DNA from: an uncultured Verrucomicrobia subdivision 3 bacterium
Lineage (GTDB): Bacteria; Verrucomicrobiota; Verrucomicrobiia; Limisphaerales; UBA11358
DNA: 35,000 nucleotides
Reading direction: 5' to 3'
Assembly: GCA_903922735.1 (NCBI GenBank)
Contig: CAIXUZ010000046.1
Coordinates: 1 to 35,000 of the forward strand
The translations under genes and the position numbers were made by a program. Below are positions 7,113 through 15,737 of this stretch, one piece after another. Positions within the stretch are counted from its first letter, which is position 1; each line of letters opens with the position of its first letter. The notes beneath the pieces are model-generated. The model was not told the DNA's origin, ran no database searches, and was given only the letters and a program-made list of their open reading frames with translations.

Positions 7113-7937
7113 ATGACTATCGCCACCTCTTTAAAAACCACCGGTTCATCGGTGTGCCCGTCGCGTCGGGACATCGCCGAACTGCTCGCGCCGTTGGAAA
7201 AAATCGCGGCGGGCTCGCCCAATCTTGTCGCCAATCACGAGGCGGCATTTGAAGTTGGCGGCGTGCGTTACAAACTGCCGCGCTATCTTTTCGTTGGGCC
7301 GCGCGGCGGCGACACGCCCATCCGCATCGGCATATTCGCGGGCATCCACGGCGACGAACCGGAAGGCGTTCACGCGCTGATCCAGTTCATCCGGCTGCTC
7401 GAATCACATCCCGAGCTGGCCACCGGATATTATCTTTCGTTTTACCCGCTCTGCAATCCGACCGGTTTCGAGGACGGCATGCGCCATTCGCGCAGCGGCA
7501 AAGATTTGAACCGCGAATTCTGGCGCGACTCCGCGGAACCGGAAGTCCGCCTGCTCCAAGCAGAACTCCAGTCGCGTTCGTTTCAAGGAATCATTTCGCT
7601 GCACACGGATGATACCAGCAACGGCTTTTACGGCTTTGCCCACGGCGCGACGTTAACGAAAAGTTTAATTCAACCGGCGTTGGCGGCGGCGGAAAAATTC
7701 CTGCCTCGCGATGAGCGTCCGGTGATTGACGGCTTTAATGCCCGCAACGGCATCATCCGCGACGGCTACGATGGCATTTTGTCTGCACCGCCGAAAATCC
7801 GTCCGCGTCCGTTTGAAATCATTTTGGAGACCCCGTCCGCTCCGCCGGAGTATTTGAAGGAACTGGCCTTCGTCGTGGCCCTACAGACCATATTGGCCGA
7901 ATACCAGAAATTCATCGCTTACGCCCCGAACCTATAA
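7113..7937 (+). CDS. M14-type succinylglutamate desuccinylase/aspartoacylase family protein
   Basis: 274 aa zinc hydrolase. It shows the family's zinc-binding HGDEPEG motif (H-x2-E) after RIGIFAGI, the NPTGFEDGMRHSRSGKDLNREFW block (substrate Asn-Arg region), and SLHTDD with the third zinc ligand His. The late ILETPS may place the catalytic Glu. Members remove acyl groups or cleave amide bonds; the substrate here is unknown. It lies between sbp and cysK (27 bases before cysK), so a role on an N-acylated or peptide-linked sulfur amino acid is possible, but this is inference. The ATG at 7113 (MTIATS) was chosen over the longer frame, which reads through the hairpin. Confidence 0.82.
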   Translation: MTIATSLKTTGSSVCPSRRDIAELLAPLEKIAAGSPNLVANHEAAFEVGGVRYKLPRYLFVGPRGGDTPIRIGIFAGIHGDEPEGVHALIQFIRLLESHPELATGYYLSFYPLCNPTGFEDGMRHSRSGKDLNREFWRDSAEPEVRLLQAELQSRSFQGIISLHTDDTSNGFYGFAHGATLTKSLIQPALAAAEKFLPRDERPVIDGFNARNGIIRDGYDGILSAPPKIRPRPFEIILETPSAPPEYLKELAFVVALQTILAEYQKFIAYAPNL

Positions 7938-7964
7938 GTCAAATCTAACCAACAAAACCATACC

Positions 7965-8942
7965 ATGAGCCGTATCTATAACGACATCACCGAAACCATC
8001 GGCAACACACCGCTCGTGCGGCTGCACCGCACGGCTCAACAATTCGGCGCCGTCGCCGATGTGCTGCTCAAACTCGAATTCTTCAACCCGCTCTCCAGCG
8101 TCAAGGACCGCATCGGCGCGGCGATGATTGAGGATGCGCTGAAGTCCGGCGCCATCGGCCAGAATACCATTCTCATCGAGCCGACCAGCGGCAATACCGG
8201 CATCGCGCTGGCCTTCGTCGCGGCGGCAAAAGGCTTGAAACTCATCCTGACGATGCCAGAAACGATGAGTATCGAGCGCCGCAAACTCCTGAAAATTCTC
8301 GGTGCTAAACTCGTCTTGACCGAGGGGGCCAAAGGCATGAAAGGCGCGATTGCCAAGGCGGAGGAATTGCACAAACAAATTCCGAACAGCGTTGTGCTGC
8401 AACAATTTTCCAATCCGTCGAATCCCGCGATTCACCGCAAAACCACCGCCGAGGAGATCTGGCGGGACACGGATGGAAAGGTGGACTTTGTGGTTGCCGG
8501 GGTGGGAACCGGCGGCACGATCACCGGCGTGGCGGAAGTCATAAAAAGCCTGAAGCCTTCCTTCAAGGCGATTGCGGTCGAGCCAATAAAGTCACCGGTG
8601 ATCTCTGGCGGTGTGCCTGGGCCGCATAAATTACAGGGCATCGGCGCGGGATTCATTCCCGCAAACCTGAACACCAAGATCGTGGACGAAATCATTCAGG
8701 TGAGCGAAGACGATTCCGGCCCGGTGTCCAAACTGGTCAACACGCTGGAGGGAATTCCCGTCGGTATTTCCAGCGGCGCGGCCATCTGGGCGGCACTACA
8801 GGTCGCCAAACGCCCTGAAAACCAGGGGAAAACCATTGTCGCCATCGTCCCATCATCCAGTGAGCGCTATCTCTCGACGTGGCTGTTCGCCGACATTAAT
8901 ACCGATTCTGACGACATTAGCAGCTTGCTAGCCGGAGATTGA
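7965..8942 (+). CDS. cysK: Cysteine synthase A (O-acetylserine sulfhydrylase)
   Basis: 325 aa PLP enzyme that makes cysteine from O-acetylserine and sulfide. Motifs: [10 protein letters not shown] (11-20), the PLP lysine K47 in [29 protein letters not shown] (PLP phosphate loop), [11 protein letters not shown], and the C-terminal [17 protein letters not shown]. Length and motifs are those of CysK rather than cystathionine beta-synthase or threonine synthase. It lies 28 bases before cysT, so uptake and the final step of assimilation share a transcript. In some bacteria CysK forms a regulatory complex with an Rrf2 protein (CymR), which makes the nearby Rrf2 gene notable. Confidence 0.95.
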   Translation: MSRIYNDITETIGNTPLVRLHRTAQQFGAVADVLLKLEFFNPLSSVKDRIGAAMIEDALKSGAIGQNTILIEPTSGNTGIALAFVAAAKGLKLILTMPETMSIERRKLLKILGAKLVLTEGAKGMKGAIAKAEELHKQIPNSVVLQQFSNPSNPAIHRKTTAEEIWRDTDGKVDFVVAGVGTGGTITGVAEVIKSLKPSFKAIAVEPIKSPVISGGVPGPHKLQGIGAGFIPANLNTKIVDEIIQVSEDDSGPVSKLVNTLEGIPVGISSGAAIWAALQVAKRPENQGKTIVAIVPSSSERYLSTWLFADINTDSDDISSLLAGD

Positions 8943-8969
8943 AAGTTTTGCTTCCGGGAATTAATAATT

Positions 8970-9821
8970 GTGGCAATTAAGCTGTTTCAACCAAAAAAAA
9001 ACCGGGTGTTGCCGGGCTTCAAACTGACGCTCGGTTTCACGCTTTTTTATCTTGGGTTCATTGTGTTGATCCCGCTGGCGGCAGTGTTCTGGAAAACCTC
9101 CACGCTGACGTGGCTGGAATTCTGGCACACGATCACCATGCCGACGGCGCTGGCTTCGTATCGGTTGACGTTTGGAGCGTCGTTTCTCGCCGCGCTGGTC
9201 AACGTCATTTTCGGTCTCATCGTTGCCTGGGTCTTGGTGCGCTACAAATTTTTTGGCAAGAAAATCGTGGACGCGCTGGTGGATTTGCCGTTTGCGCTGC
9301 CGACGGCGGTGGCGGGCATCACCCTTGCGGCTTTGTATTCGAAGCATGGCTGGATCGGTCAACTGCTCACGCCGCTCGGCATCAAGGTGGCCAATTCGCA
9401 GACCGGCATTTTCATCGCGCTGACGTTCATCGGCCTGCCGTTCATCGTGCGCACCGTGCAGCCGGTTTTGGAAGACCTCGATCCGGAACTGGAGGAAGCC
9501 GCTTCCAGTCTGGGCGCCAACCGCTGGCAGGTTTTTTGGCGCGTGATCTTGCCGATGCTCACGCCTGCGCTGCTTACAGGCTTCGCGCTGGCCTTTGCCC
9601 GCGCGCTGGGCGAATACGGATCGGTCATTTTCATCGCCGGCAACATCCCGATGAAAACGCAGATCACGCCCGTCATCATCATGGCCGAACTGGATATGTT
9701 TGACTATGCCAAGGCCACCGCCATCGCCGTGGTGATGCTCGTCGCCTCGTTCCTGTTGCTGCTCACCATCAACTTGCTGCAATGGTGGACGAACCGCCAC
9801 AACACCACCAATCTCGCATGA
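8970..9821 (+). CDS. cysT: Sulfate ABC transporter permease CysT
   Basis: 283 aa inner-membrane permease with six predicted membrane spans. The binding-protein-dependent transport motif is visible as [21 protein letters not shown] (residues about 175-195), followed by [26 protein letters not shown], diagnostic of CysT/Cys[16 protein letters not shown] is also typical. The start codon is GTG (8970), with a weak CGGGAA upstream. The 3' end overlaps cysW by 4 bases (ATGA). Confidence 0.93.
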   Translation: MAIKLFQPKKNRVLPGFKLTLGFTLFYLGFIVLIPLAAVFWKTSTLTWLEFWHTITMPTALASYRLTFGASFLAALVNVIFGLIVAWVLVRYKFFGKKIVDALVDLPFALPTAVAGITLAALYSKHGWIGQLLTPLGIKVANSQTGIFIALTFIGLPFIVRTVQPVLEDLDPELEEAASSLGANRWQVFWRVILPMLTPALLTGFALAFARALGEYGSVIFIAGNIPMKTQITPVIIMAELDMFDYAKATAIAVVMLVASFLLLLTINLLQWWTNRHNTTNLA

Positions 9822-10744
9822 CGCCCGCCGCCACCACCTTTCGCCCGCCGCCGCGTGTCACGCATCGCCATCCGACCACGGAGCCGCCCGCTGTGCGCCG
9901 TTTGCTCATCGGCATCGCACTGGGATTCATGGCGCTGTTTCTGGTGCTGCCGCTGGTGTTTGTGTTCACACAGGCATTCGCCAAGGGCATCGAATTTTAT
10001 TTTAAAACCTTAGGCGACGCCAACGCCTGGAGCGCCATCAAATTGACCCTGCTGGCGGCGGCCATTGCCGTGCCGCTGAACTGCGTCTTCGGCGTCTGCG
10101 CGGCATGGGCCATCGCGAAGTTCGATTTTCGCGGCAAGAATGTTTTGCTCACGCTGATTGACCTGCCGTTTTCGGTTTCGCCGGTGATCTCCGGATTGAT
10201 TTACGTTTTGGTTTTTGGCGCGCAAGGCTGGCTTGGCCTTTACCTGAATGCGGATCATCCGAAATTTCCGTGGCTGGCGAACTGGCTGAACGAGCACAAC
10301 CTCAAAATCATTTTCGCCGTGCCGGGCATCGTGCTGGCGACGATTTTTGTCACGTTTCCGTTCGTGGCGCGGGAGTTGATTCCGCTCATGCAGGCGCAGG
10401 GACGCAGCGAAGAGGAGGCCGCGCGCGTCTTAGGCGCCAGCGGTTGGCAGACCTTCTGGCGAGTGACGCTGCCGAACATCAAATGGGGCCTGCTTTACGG
10501 CGTGATTTTGTGCAATGCCCGCGCGATGGGCGAGTTCGGCGCGGTGTCGGTGGTGAGCGGAAAGATTCGCGGCCAGACGAACACCGTTCCCTTGCACATC
10601 GAGGCGCTGTATGATGACTATAATTTTACCGGTGCGTTTGCCGTGGCGTCTTTGCTGGCGTTTCTCGCACTCATCACGCTCGGATTGAAGACGTGGGTGG
10701 AACACCAGAACGCCCGGATCAACCAAGCCGAAACCAATCCATAA
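9818..10744 (+). CDS. cysW: Sulfate ABC transporter permease CysW
   Basis: 308 aa, partner permease of CysT. Six membrane spans; permease motif [22 protein letters not shown], followed by [21 protein letters not shown], which is specific to CysW, and [28 protein letters not shown]. The ATG at 9818 overlaps the cysT stop as ATGA; the frame continues upstream but only inside cysT. The first ~30 residues are Pro/Arg-rich and not conserved. It is followed by a 189-base gap with a structured repeat before cysA. Confidence 0.93.
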   Translation: MTPAATTFRPPPRVTHRHPTTEPPAVRRLLIGIALGFMALFLVLPLVFVFTQAFAKGIEFYFKTLGDANAWSAIKLTLLAAAIAVPLNCVFGVCAAWAIAKFDFRGKNVLLTLIDLPFSVSPVISGLIYVLVFGAQGWLGLYLNADHPKFPWLANWLNEHNLKIIFAVPGIVLATIFVTFPFVARELIPLMQAQGRSEEEAARVLGASGWQTFWRVTLPNIKWGLLYGVILCNARAMGEFGAVSVVSGKIRGQTNTVPLHIEALYDDYNFTGAFAVASLLAFLALITLGLKTWVEHQNARINQAETNP

Positions 10745-10772
10745 AATGAGTTTTACGCAATCAATCATGATG

Positions 10773-10898
10773 GGTTTTGTCGCGCTGCGACAAAACCTGT
10801 TGCCGAGCGCAGCGTCAGGCGACGGAAATTGCGCGCGCCCACAACTGTCCGCGCTTCAGATGCCTGCTGCGCAGGCAAAATTTGTCGCAGCGCGACAA
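10773..10898. repeat. REPIN-like structured repeat between cysW and cysA
   Basis: Three short hairpins within 126 bases: GGTTTTGTCGC-GCT-GCGACAAAACC (10773-10797, 11-bp stem), TGCCTGC-TGC-GCAGGCA (10861-10877) and TTGTCGC-AGC-GCGACAA (10882-10898). The first and third are exact reverse complements over 17 bases (10777-10793 and 10882-10898), the layout of paired REP sequences. There is no T-run. It breaks the otherwise tight cysTW-cysA spacing and would place a folded region in the mRNA ahead of cysA. Confidence 0.75.
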
Positions 10899-10933
10899 CT
10901 CCCACCAACGACCTGGTAAAACTATTTTATCGC

Positions 10934-12010
10934 ATGAGCGTAGAAGTCAAAAATGTCACCAAGGAATTCGGGAGCTTCACCGCGCTCGACCATGTGAGCC
11001 TCAAGGTCGAGTCCGGCGAACTCGTCGCATTGCTGGGCCCGTCCGGTTCCGGCAAGACCACATTGCTGCGCACCATTGCCGGATTGGAATTTCCCGACAA
11101 CCCCGGCGAGGCGCAGGTTTTGTTTTACGGCGAGGACGTGACCCAGATTCCCGCCAGTGAACGCAAGGCTGGATTTGCCTTTCAGCATTACGCACTGTTC
11201 CGGCACATGACGGTATTTGAAAACATAGCGTTTGGGCTGCGCGTGCGGCCCAAAACGACGCGCCCGCCGGAAGATGAGATTCGCTCCCGCGTGGAAAAAC
11301 TATTGAAACTCATCCAGCTGGAGCCGCTGGCCAAACGGTTCCCCACTCAGCTTTCCGGCGGCCAGCGGCAGCGGGTCGCGCTTGCGCGCGCGCTTGCGGT
11401 GGAACCGAAAGTTCTCCTGCTCGACGAGCCGTTCGGCGCTCTCGATGCCAAGGTCCGCAAGGAACTGCGCCGCTGGCTCCGGCAGTTGCACGACGAAATC
11501 CACGTCACCACGCTGTTCGTGACGCACGACCAGGAAGAGGCGCTAGAGGTTTCCGACCGCGTGGCGATTTTGCGCGCCGGGAAAATTGAGCAGATCGGCA
11601 CGCCGGAGCAAATCTATGACCAGCCCGCATCCCCATTCGTTTATGACTTCCTCGGCAATGTGAATCTGTTCAGCGGTCGTATGAAAGACGGTGCGCTGGT
11701 CATCGGCGGGACCGAATTCGCCGCGCCGGACAACCGCGGCGGTGAAGATTCGGCTGCCGTCGCGTTTGTGCGGCCGCACGATATCCGGGTGACTCGCCAG
11801 GCCGCCGGTCCGGCGTTGGCGGCGCAAGTCATACGCTCCAACGCTGCGGGTCCGGTCGCCAATCTGGAATTAAAGCGGCTCGACAGCGGCGAAAACTTCA
11901 CCGTGCAGCTGGGCAAGGAACAGTTTCAGGAATTGCAGCCGAAAGTCGGCGAACAGGTTTTTGTGGAGCTCAAAAACGTGAAAGTGTTCTCCGACGATTA
12001 TTCAATTTAA
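10934..12010 (+). CDS. cysA: Sulfate ABC transporter ATP-binding protein CysA
   Basis: 358 aa ATPase of the sulfate importer. Walker A GPSGSGKT (35-42), Q-loop [22 protein letters not shown] (82-102), signature LSGGQRQR (140-147), Walker [13 protein letters not shown] (160-171), switch His in [10 protein letters not shown]-terminal TOBE-like domain follows (about 240-358, with [11 protein letters not shown] typical of CysA). The ATG at 10934 begins [12 protein letters not shown]; an open frame runs further upstream but is made of the repeat and is not conserved. No clear Shine-Dalgarno sequence. Confidence 0.95.
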   Translation: MSVEVKNVTKEFGSFTALDHVSLKVESGELVALLGPSGSGKTTLLRTIAGLEFPDNPGEAQVLFYGEDVTQIPASERKAGFAFQHYALFRHMTVFENIAFGLRVRPKTTRPPEDEIRSRVEKLLKLIQLEPLAKRFPTQLSGGQRQRVALARALAVEPKVLLLDEPFGALDAKVRKELRRWLRQLHDEIHVTTLFVTHDQEEALEVSDRVAILRAGKIEQIGTPEQIYDQPASPFVYDFLGNVNLFSGRMKDGALVIGGTEFAAPDNRGGEDSAAVAFVRPHDIRVTRQAAGPALAAQVIRSNAAGPVANLELKRLDSGENFTVQLGKEQFQELQPKVGEQVFVELKNVKVFSDDYSI

Positions 12011-12064
12011 TCTGACCAGTAACTTTGTTTGACTCTACCGTTGGCTCGCCTATCGTTTCGCGGC

Positions 12065-12298
12065 ATGGCCGACAAACATTACCGAAGTATAGTTAAAGCC
12101 GTCTCCTGGCGCGCCACCGGCAGCGTGGACACGTTGATAATTTCCTATCTCATCACGGGCAAGCTAAAATGGGCGCTCACCATCAGCGGCGTGGAACTGT
12201 TCACAAAGATCGGCCTGTATTACGCACACGAGCGCATCTGGGAAAAACTGTCCTTTGGTCGCATCAAAGAGCCGACGAAGCCGAGCTTTGATATTTGA
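12065..12298 (+). CDS. DUF2061 membrane protein
   Basis: 77 aa. KAVSWRATGSVDTLIISYLITGKLKWALTISGVELFTKIGLYYAHERIWEKL matches the DUF2061 pattern (K-x-SWR-x-G-x2-DT ... E-x3-K-x2-LYY-HER-W). Two short hydrophobic segments suggest an inner-membrane hairpin. The function is unknown; the family is known near sulfate-activation genes, and here it closes the sulfate operon 54 bases after cysA. The ATG at 12065 was taken because family similarity begins there. Confidence 0.85.
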   Translation: MADKHYRSIVKAVSWRATGSVDTLIISYLITGKLKWALTISGVELFTKIGLYYAHERIWEKLSFGRIKEPTKPSFDI

Positions 12299-12366
12299 AA
12301 GATGGGTGGCCAATGGGAATCGACCAGCCAGTCAAGAGCGGCTGGATCTGTTGACAACGTTGCTAA

Positions 12367-14319
12367 TCAATTCAGCCTGACCGAGCTGTCATCAGCCCAG
12401 ACCAGCGTGTCTGTGTGTTGCGGCCATTTGACCGTGACGATCCGTTTTCCCTCCCGCGACTCAAACCGGACGTCCGGTTCTGCCATCGCCGCAGGCAGCG
12501 GCAGCAAAACCGCGATGAATCTTGGATTCACGTCATGCGTTGTTGCCTTAAAACGCGGGAATTTGGCCGGGGCATGATAATCTACCGGTTGGAAAGTGTC
12601 GGTCGATAGCACGGATTGCGCGCCGGAATGAATCCGTACCACTAATCGCGCCTCAGATTTTTGCAAGGGCTTGAACACGGCTCGCCCATCGCCCAGGGTC
12701 ACTCCCATTTTCTCGGCAAACATCATTTGCCAGGTGAATTCGTGAGGTTGTTTGTCTTTGCGAATATCATCCATTACCACGGCGTAAGCCGGGGCTCCCT
12801 GGTAAGGATAAACGAAAAATGCATGCCGCCGGGCGTGTTCGACCACCGCGCCGGGCTTGCCCGCATTGTTGCGATTGTAGGCTTCGGTGCAGTCGGCCAG
12901 TGCGTATCCATAGCGATCATTGTTTGCATAGTTGGTAATGACCCCGCTCGTGCCCCAACCCGCTCCTGATAGGGCTTGCCCCTTGCCATCAATGAGCACG
13001 CAACTATGGCCAGACGTTTGTCCGCGTCCTTCGGGACCATGTTCGTTCGCATATCCGGGGTCCGTTGCCCAACGTTGCCCCAGCCCGTAGAGCGTGAAGT
13101 GGCCTTTGTCCCCCTGATTGTGCGTGGTGGGGTAGTAAGGTCCCGCCTCGATCGAAAACATCACGTCGTTGCTGGTCCAGCCCGTGCGCCAGATACAGAG
13201 ACCACGGCCGCGAAATTGTTCGGCCGTTGGCATCCCGGCCGCAATGGGATTAATTGCGGGAATATTATTTTCCCACAGTATTCGCAGCAAGGAGGTGTCC
13301 GATCCTGAGTTGTCCCAAAGCCACCGGTAAAGACCGCTGTTTTGTACCTCGGCCAGTTTCAGCAGGTTGGCGTTCAGCCCGGCATAGGGTGAATCATTTC
13401 TGGCATCGTAAACTCGTTCGCCGGGAAGAAGCGACAGCGCATAGAATTCAGGCAGCTTGCGAAAGGTCGGATGGTCGAAGAGATTGCCCTTCCCGCTGCG
13501 TCGCAGCGCATCCGCAAATAATATCGTGTTGGAAAGCCCATAGCTCGAATACGACACGCCTTCCAGGTAGGCGCCTTCAGCGTCAAACCCGGCTCCCAAC
13601 CATCGCTTGATGATCTTAACGCATTCTGCGACCCAGGCATCGGCCCGCTCCGGATAGGCGTTGCGCATCGTCAGGGCCAAACACCCGGCCGCGCCCCCGT
13701 TGACTCCGTTGTAATTGTGAACCTTGTACCACCACACCTTGGGGTTGTTGAACTCCTTGATGAACGAATCAAGGTAGTCTGCACACGCCGCGGCAACGAC
13801 CCGCCGTTGACCGTCATCGAGGCATTCCGAGAGCAGATCGTAGCCCATGGCCAAACCGCGCATGATGTCACCGCGCCCGCCGGCAAATCCCGTGGCGACG
13901 AGCGGGTTGGAGACCGGATATTGTTTGATTGTGGCCAGGAGCAGCGCGGCGCCATGTCGCCCCAATTCCTTGCGCCCGGTGAGTTGATAGGCAAAGCCGA
14001 TCGCCTCCATCCGCTCCGTGAGCTGGCGTCCGATCGTGTGCACGAGCAAGGCATCAAAGCGTTGCTGATCCATGCGATCTGTTTTCTTGGAAAACGAATA
14101 AGGGTCTTTCGGATCTGCGTAGCGCGGCGATGCCGGGTTGCAATAAGCTTCGGCGTCCGCCAGGATTTTGGTCCAGATGGGAGCGAACTTGGGTTGGGTG
14201 ATTCGCTGACGAAGCACATCGATCTGCGAACGCTCGAAGAGCATTTGGGGAGATTCCGCTGAAACCATGCCGGCGGCAAACAGCGCCAGGAAAGCCAAAA
14301 CTGAAACGCGATTTCTCAT
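12367..14319 (-). CDS. Secreted heparinase II/III-like polysaccharide lyase
   Basis: 650 aa. Signal peptide MRNRVSVLAFLALFAAGMVSA, then an alpha-helical toroid region (WWYKVHNYNGVNGGAAGCLAL near residue 190-215 and GAYLEGVSYSSYGLSN) and a beta-sandwich C-terminal half containing THNQGDKGHFTLYGLGQRWATDPGY and RGQTSGHSCVLIDGKGQ, the order seen in heparinase II/III-type and related lyases. Likely cleaves an acidic polysaccharide in the periplasm or outside; the substrate is unknown. The ATG at 14319 has AAGGGA 9 bases upstream, which decides against the longer frame to 14391. It reads toward the sulfate operon; a role with sulfated glycans is only a guess from position. Confidence 0.82.
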   Translation of the reverse strand: MRNRVSVLAFLALFAAGMVSAESPQMLFERSQIDVLRQRITQPKFAPIWTKILADAEAYCNPASPRYADPKDPYSFSKKTDRMDQQRFDALLVHTIGRQLTERMEAIGFAYQLTGRKELGRHGAALLLATIKQYPVSNPLVATGFAGGRGDIMRGLAMGYDLLSECLDDGQRRVVAAACADYLDSFIKEFNNPKVWWYKVHNYNGVNGGAAGCLALTMRNAYPERADAWVAECVKIIKRWLGAGFDAEGAYLEGVSYSSYGLSNTILFADALRRSGKGNLFDHPTFRKLPEFYALSLLPGERVYDARNDSPYAGLNANLLKLAEVQNSGLYRWLWDNSGSDTSLLRILWENNIPAINPIAAGMPTAEQFRGRGLCIWRTGWTSNDVMFSIEAGPYYPTTHNQGDKGHFTLYGLGQRWATDPGYANEHGPEGRGQTSGHSCVLIDGKGQALSGAGWGTSGVITNYANNDRYGYALADCTEAYNRNNAGKPGAVVEHARRHAFFVYPYQGAPAYAVVMDDIRKDKQPHEFTWQMMFAEKMGVTLGDGRAVFKPLQKSEARLVVRIHSGAQSVLSTDTFQPVDYHAPAKFPRFKATTHDVNPRFIAVLLPLPAAMAEPDVRFESREGKRIVTVKWPQHTDTLVWADDSSVRLN

Positions 14320-14461
14320 TGTTACCATCCCTTTTATTCGGGATTTTCCATTTGGTTTCTTGCCTAAAAGTGACATTGGATATTTGACCATACTCTGCCT
14401 GCTCCACCGTTTTACAAGATATTTCCAGTCTTTCCCGCCTTTACCATTAGCTCCCGACCCG

Positions 14462-14498
14462 CTTCAGACACCCACTGCTGCTTCTGCCTTTCACCATC
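14462..14498. repeat. Imperfect direct repeat, copy A
   Basis: 37 bases beginning CTTCAGACACC and containing CTTCTGCCTTTCACC; 33 of 37 positions match copy B at 19291-19327 in the same orientation. It lies about 60 bases beyond the 3' side of a minus-strand tRNA-like relic, as copy B lies beyond tRNA-His. Confidence 0.75.
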
Positions 14499-14559
14499 AC
14501 AAGCACTCACTTTCACAGAACTACAATGTATGGCGGGCGGGCTTTGCCTGAGGTTATTT

Positions 14560-14630
14560 CCGCCGGTGGCCTTGGCCTTGAACCGACTTCGAAGTGTCTG
14601 CGTTTCCTATGCCATTAGACTAAAATTCCG
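14560..14630 (-). pseudogene. tRNA-Arg-like relic
   Basis: On the minus strand, TAGTCTAATGGCATAGG (14622-14606) matches the D arm of Arg-type tRNAs, CTTCGAA (14594-14588) looks like an anticodon loop with TCG, and GGTTCAAGGCC (14584-14574) like a T loop. The anticodon and acceptor stems do not pair properly, so it would not fold into a working tRNA. It is probably a degraded tRNA or chance similarity in a repeat. Confidence 0.35.
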
Positions 14631-14715
14631 GTCGACGGACGGAGGCTCGTCCCCGGCGGCGGGTGATTGGCTCGCGCCAGCAGTGAGCTGCAATAATAAT
14701 TAGCTAATAAACGCG

Positions 14716-14743
14716 TTGACCTGAAAAGGGTCGCGTTTAGAAT
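14716..14743 (+). promoter_or_regulatory. Predicted sigma70 promoter
   Basis: TTGACC (14716-14721), 16 bases, TAGAAT (14738-14743): five of six matches in each hexamer. The expected start is close to 14750, in front of the small Cys-rich ORF. Confidence 0.55.
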
Positions 14744-14782
14744 TGGTTTGTGCGACTCGACTGGGATGAAACGACTGCAAGA

Positions 14783-15079
14783 ATGTCCGCCAAAGGGCGG
14801 GAGGACAAATATCCTCCGGCACACACCGGTTTAGAAACCGATGAGGAATTGCGGGCGCTGGTTTTACAACTTGCTCAAAACTGTTCGGTCGGTCACAGCC
14901 ATCGTGAATGTGTGTTTCGCCCGTTAATCAGCCTCTCTTACACCACCGTCACTAGTCTCATAGCCGGATTGAGCCGGAAAGCCTGCATTGAAATCCTTGA
15001 AGACGAATGCGGTTGTCGAAATCTTCACCAAGGCCACAACTGCCAGATTCCACAAAATCACGGTGCCGGGTTTGCTTGA
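14783..15079 (+). CDS. Hypothetical Cys/His-containing small protein
   Basis: 98 aa from ATG 14783; the frame is also open from a GTG at 14750. I do not recognise a family. The part from about residue 20 on looks protein-like: ELRALVLQLAQNCSVGHSHRECVFRPL, then SLIAGLSRKACIEILEDECGC, with Cys and His residues that could bind metal. A good promoter directly upstream supports expression. It ends 6 bases before the converging stop of the PUR-domain gene. It could still be a chance frame. Confidence 0.45.
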   Translation: MSAKGREDKYPPAHTGLETDEELRALVLQLAQNCSVGHSHRECVFRPLISLSYTTVTSLIAGLSRKACIEILEDECGCRNLHQGHNCQIPQNHGAGFA

Positions 15080-15085
15080 GTGACC

Positions 15086-15571
15086 TTATTTGCCGGCCGA
15101 TTTGATTTTTGCCCACCGCGCTTTAAGGGCCGCAGAGATTTTGGCTCGGGCGGTCTCGCTCATCGTCCTTTTAGCAGGTTTTTCAGTTGCCGGAGCCATG
15201 GCCGAAGATTCTGGTGCTGCTTTGGCAATCGCCGCCGGGTCAGTCTTGGCGGTCATTCCCTTTTCGGCTTTCACCATTTCATCCAGCAACTTCGTAAATT
15301 CAGCCAAGCCAGTTGAGGGGATGATGATGGTGCTTCGTTTGCCCCCCACTTCTTCAGAGATACGCAGAAACCGGCCCCGTGGATTCTCTTTAAGCCTCAA
15401 CAAAAACGATTTTCGCTCGATATGGATGATCTCAGATTTAAGCGTGTCTTCCTGAACAAAAGGGCGCGGCGCTTGCGAGCTGTATGACTGATGATAAGGA
15501 TGGCGATGGAAAGGCGAGGAATGATCGTTTAAATTCATATTGTGCCAGTGTTTTAATTCTTCTTTAAGCAA
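15086..15571 (-). CDS. PUR-domain (DUF3276-like) nucleic-acid-binding protein
   Basis: 161 aa. The central stretch from about residue 45 to 100 (SEIIHIERKSFLLRLKENPRGRFLRISEEVGGKRSTIIIPSTGLAEFTKLLDEMV) fits the PUR repeat fold found in bacterial PUR-alpha-like proteins, which bind single-stranded DNA or RNA. The tail is Ala/Lys-rich and ends SETARAKISAALKARWAKIK, resembling a NUMOD-type DNA-binding helix. The start is uncertain: TTG at 15571 has AAGGTGG 6 bases upstream, whereas ATG at 15538 (MNLNDHSS) has no nearby Shine-Dalgarno sequence. I list the TTG start. It stands between degradative enzymes but has no evident link to them. Confidence 0.7.
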   Translation of the reverse strand: MLKEELKHWHNMNLNDHSSPFHRHPYHQSYSSQAPRPFVQEDTLKSEIIHIERKSFLLRLKENPRGRFLRISEEVGGKRSTIIIPSTGLAEFTKLLDEMVKAEKGMTAKTDPAAIAKAAPESSAMAPATEKPAKRTMSETARAKISAALKARWAKIKSAGK

Positions 15572-15737
15572 TCTTATCCACCTTACACAGACATCATCAG
15601 CTCGTCCAGTCGAAGTACAGCGTCCGGTTCGGCGTGGTGTCAGGGATGATAGATTTGACGGATTTTTGATCGGGCGAAAGCAAATGACTATATGCGGATG
15701 GTCATCCGGTCGAAGCTGGTTAAGTATCTATTTTAAC

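Larger units (their letters stand above)
14320..14715. other. Intergenic region with repeat and tRNA-like relic
   Basis: No protein gene is supported here. It holds one copy of the 37-base direct repeat (14462-14498), a tRNA-Arg-like relic on the minus strand (14560-14630) and short dyads (GGAC/GTCC at about 14638-14652; GCAG/CTGC near 14680-14692). The minus strand through the repeat has a short peptide-like open stretch (…GERQKQQWVSEAGRE…) ending at a stop near 14415, without a start or family match I recognise. Confidence 0.5.

Noticed and set aside
10829..10933. N-terminal extension of cysA
   Set aside because: It is made of the structured repeat and contains no conserved CysA sequence; ATG 10934 gives the normal family start.
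12310..12352. Terminator after the DUF2061 gene (CCAGCC / GGCTGG)
   Set aside because: The stem is only 6 bp with a 10-base loop and no T-run.
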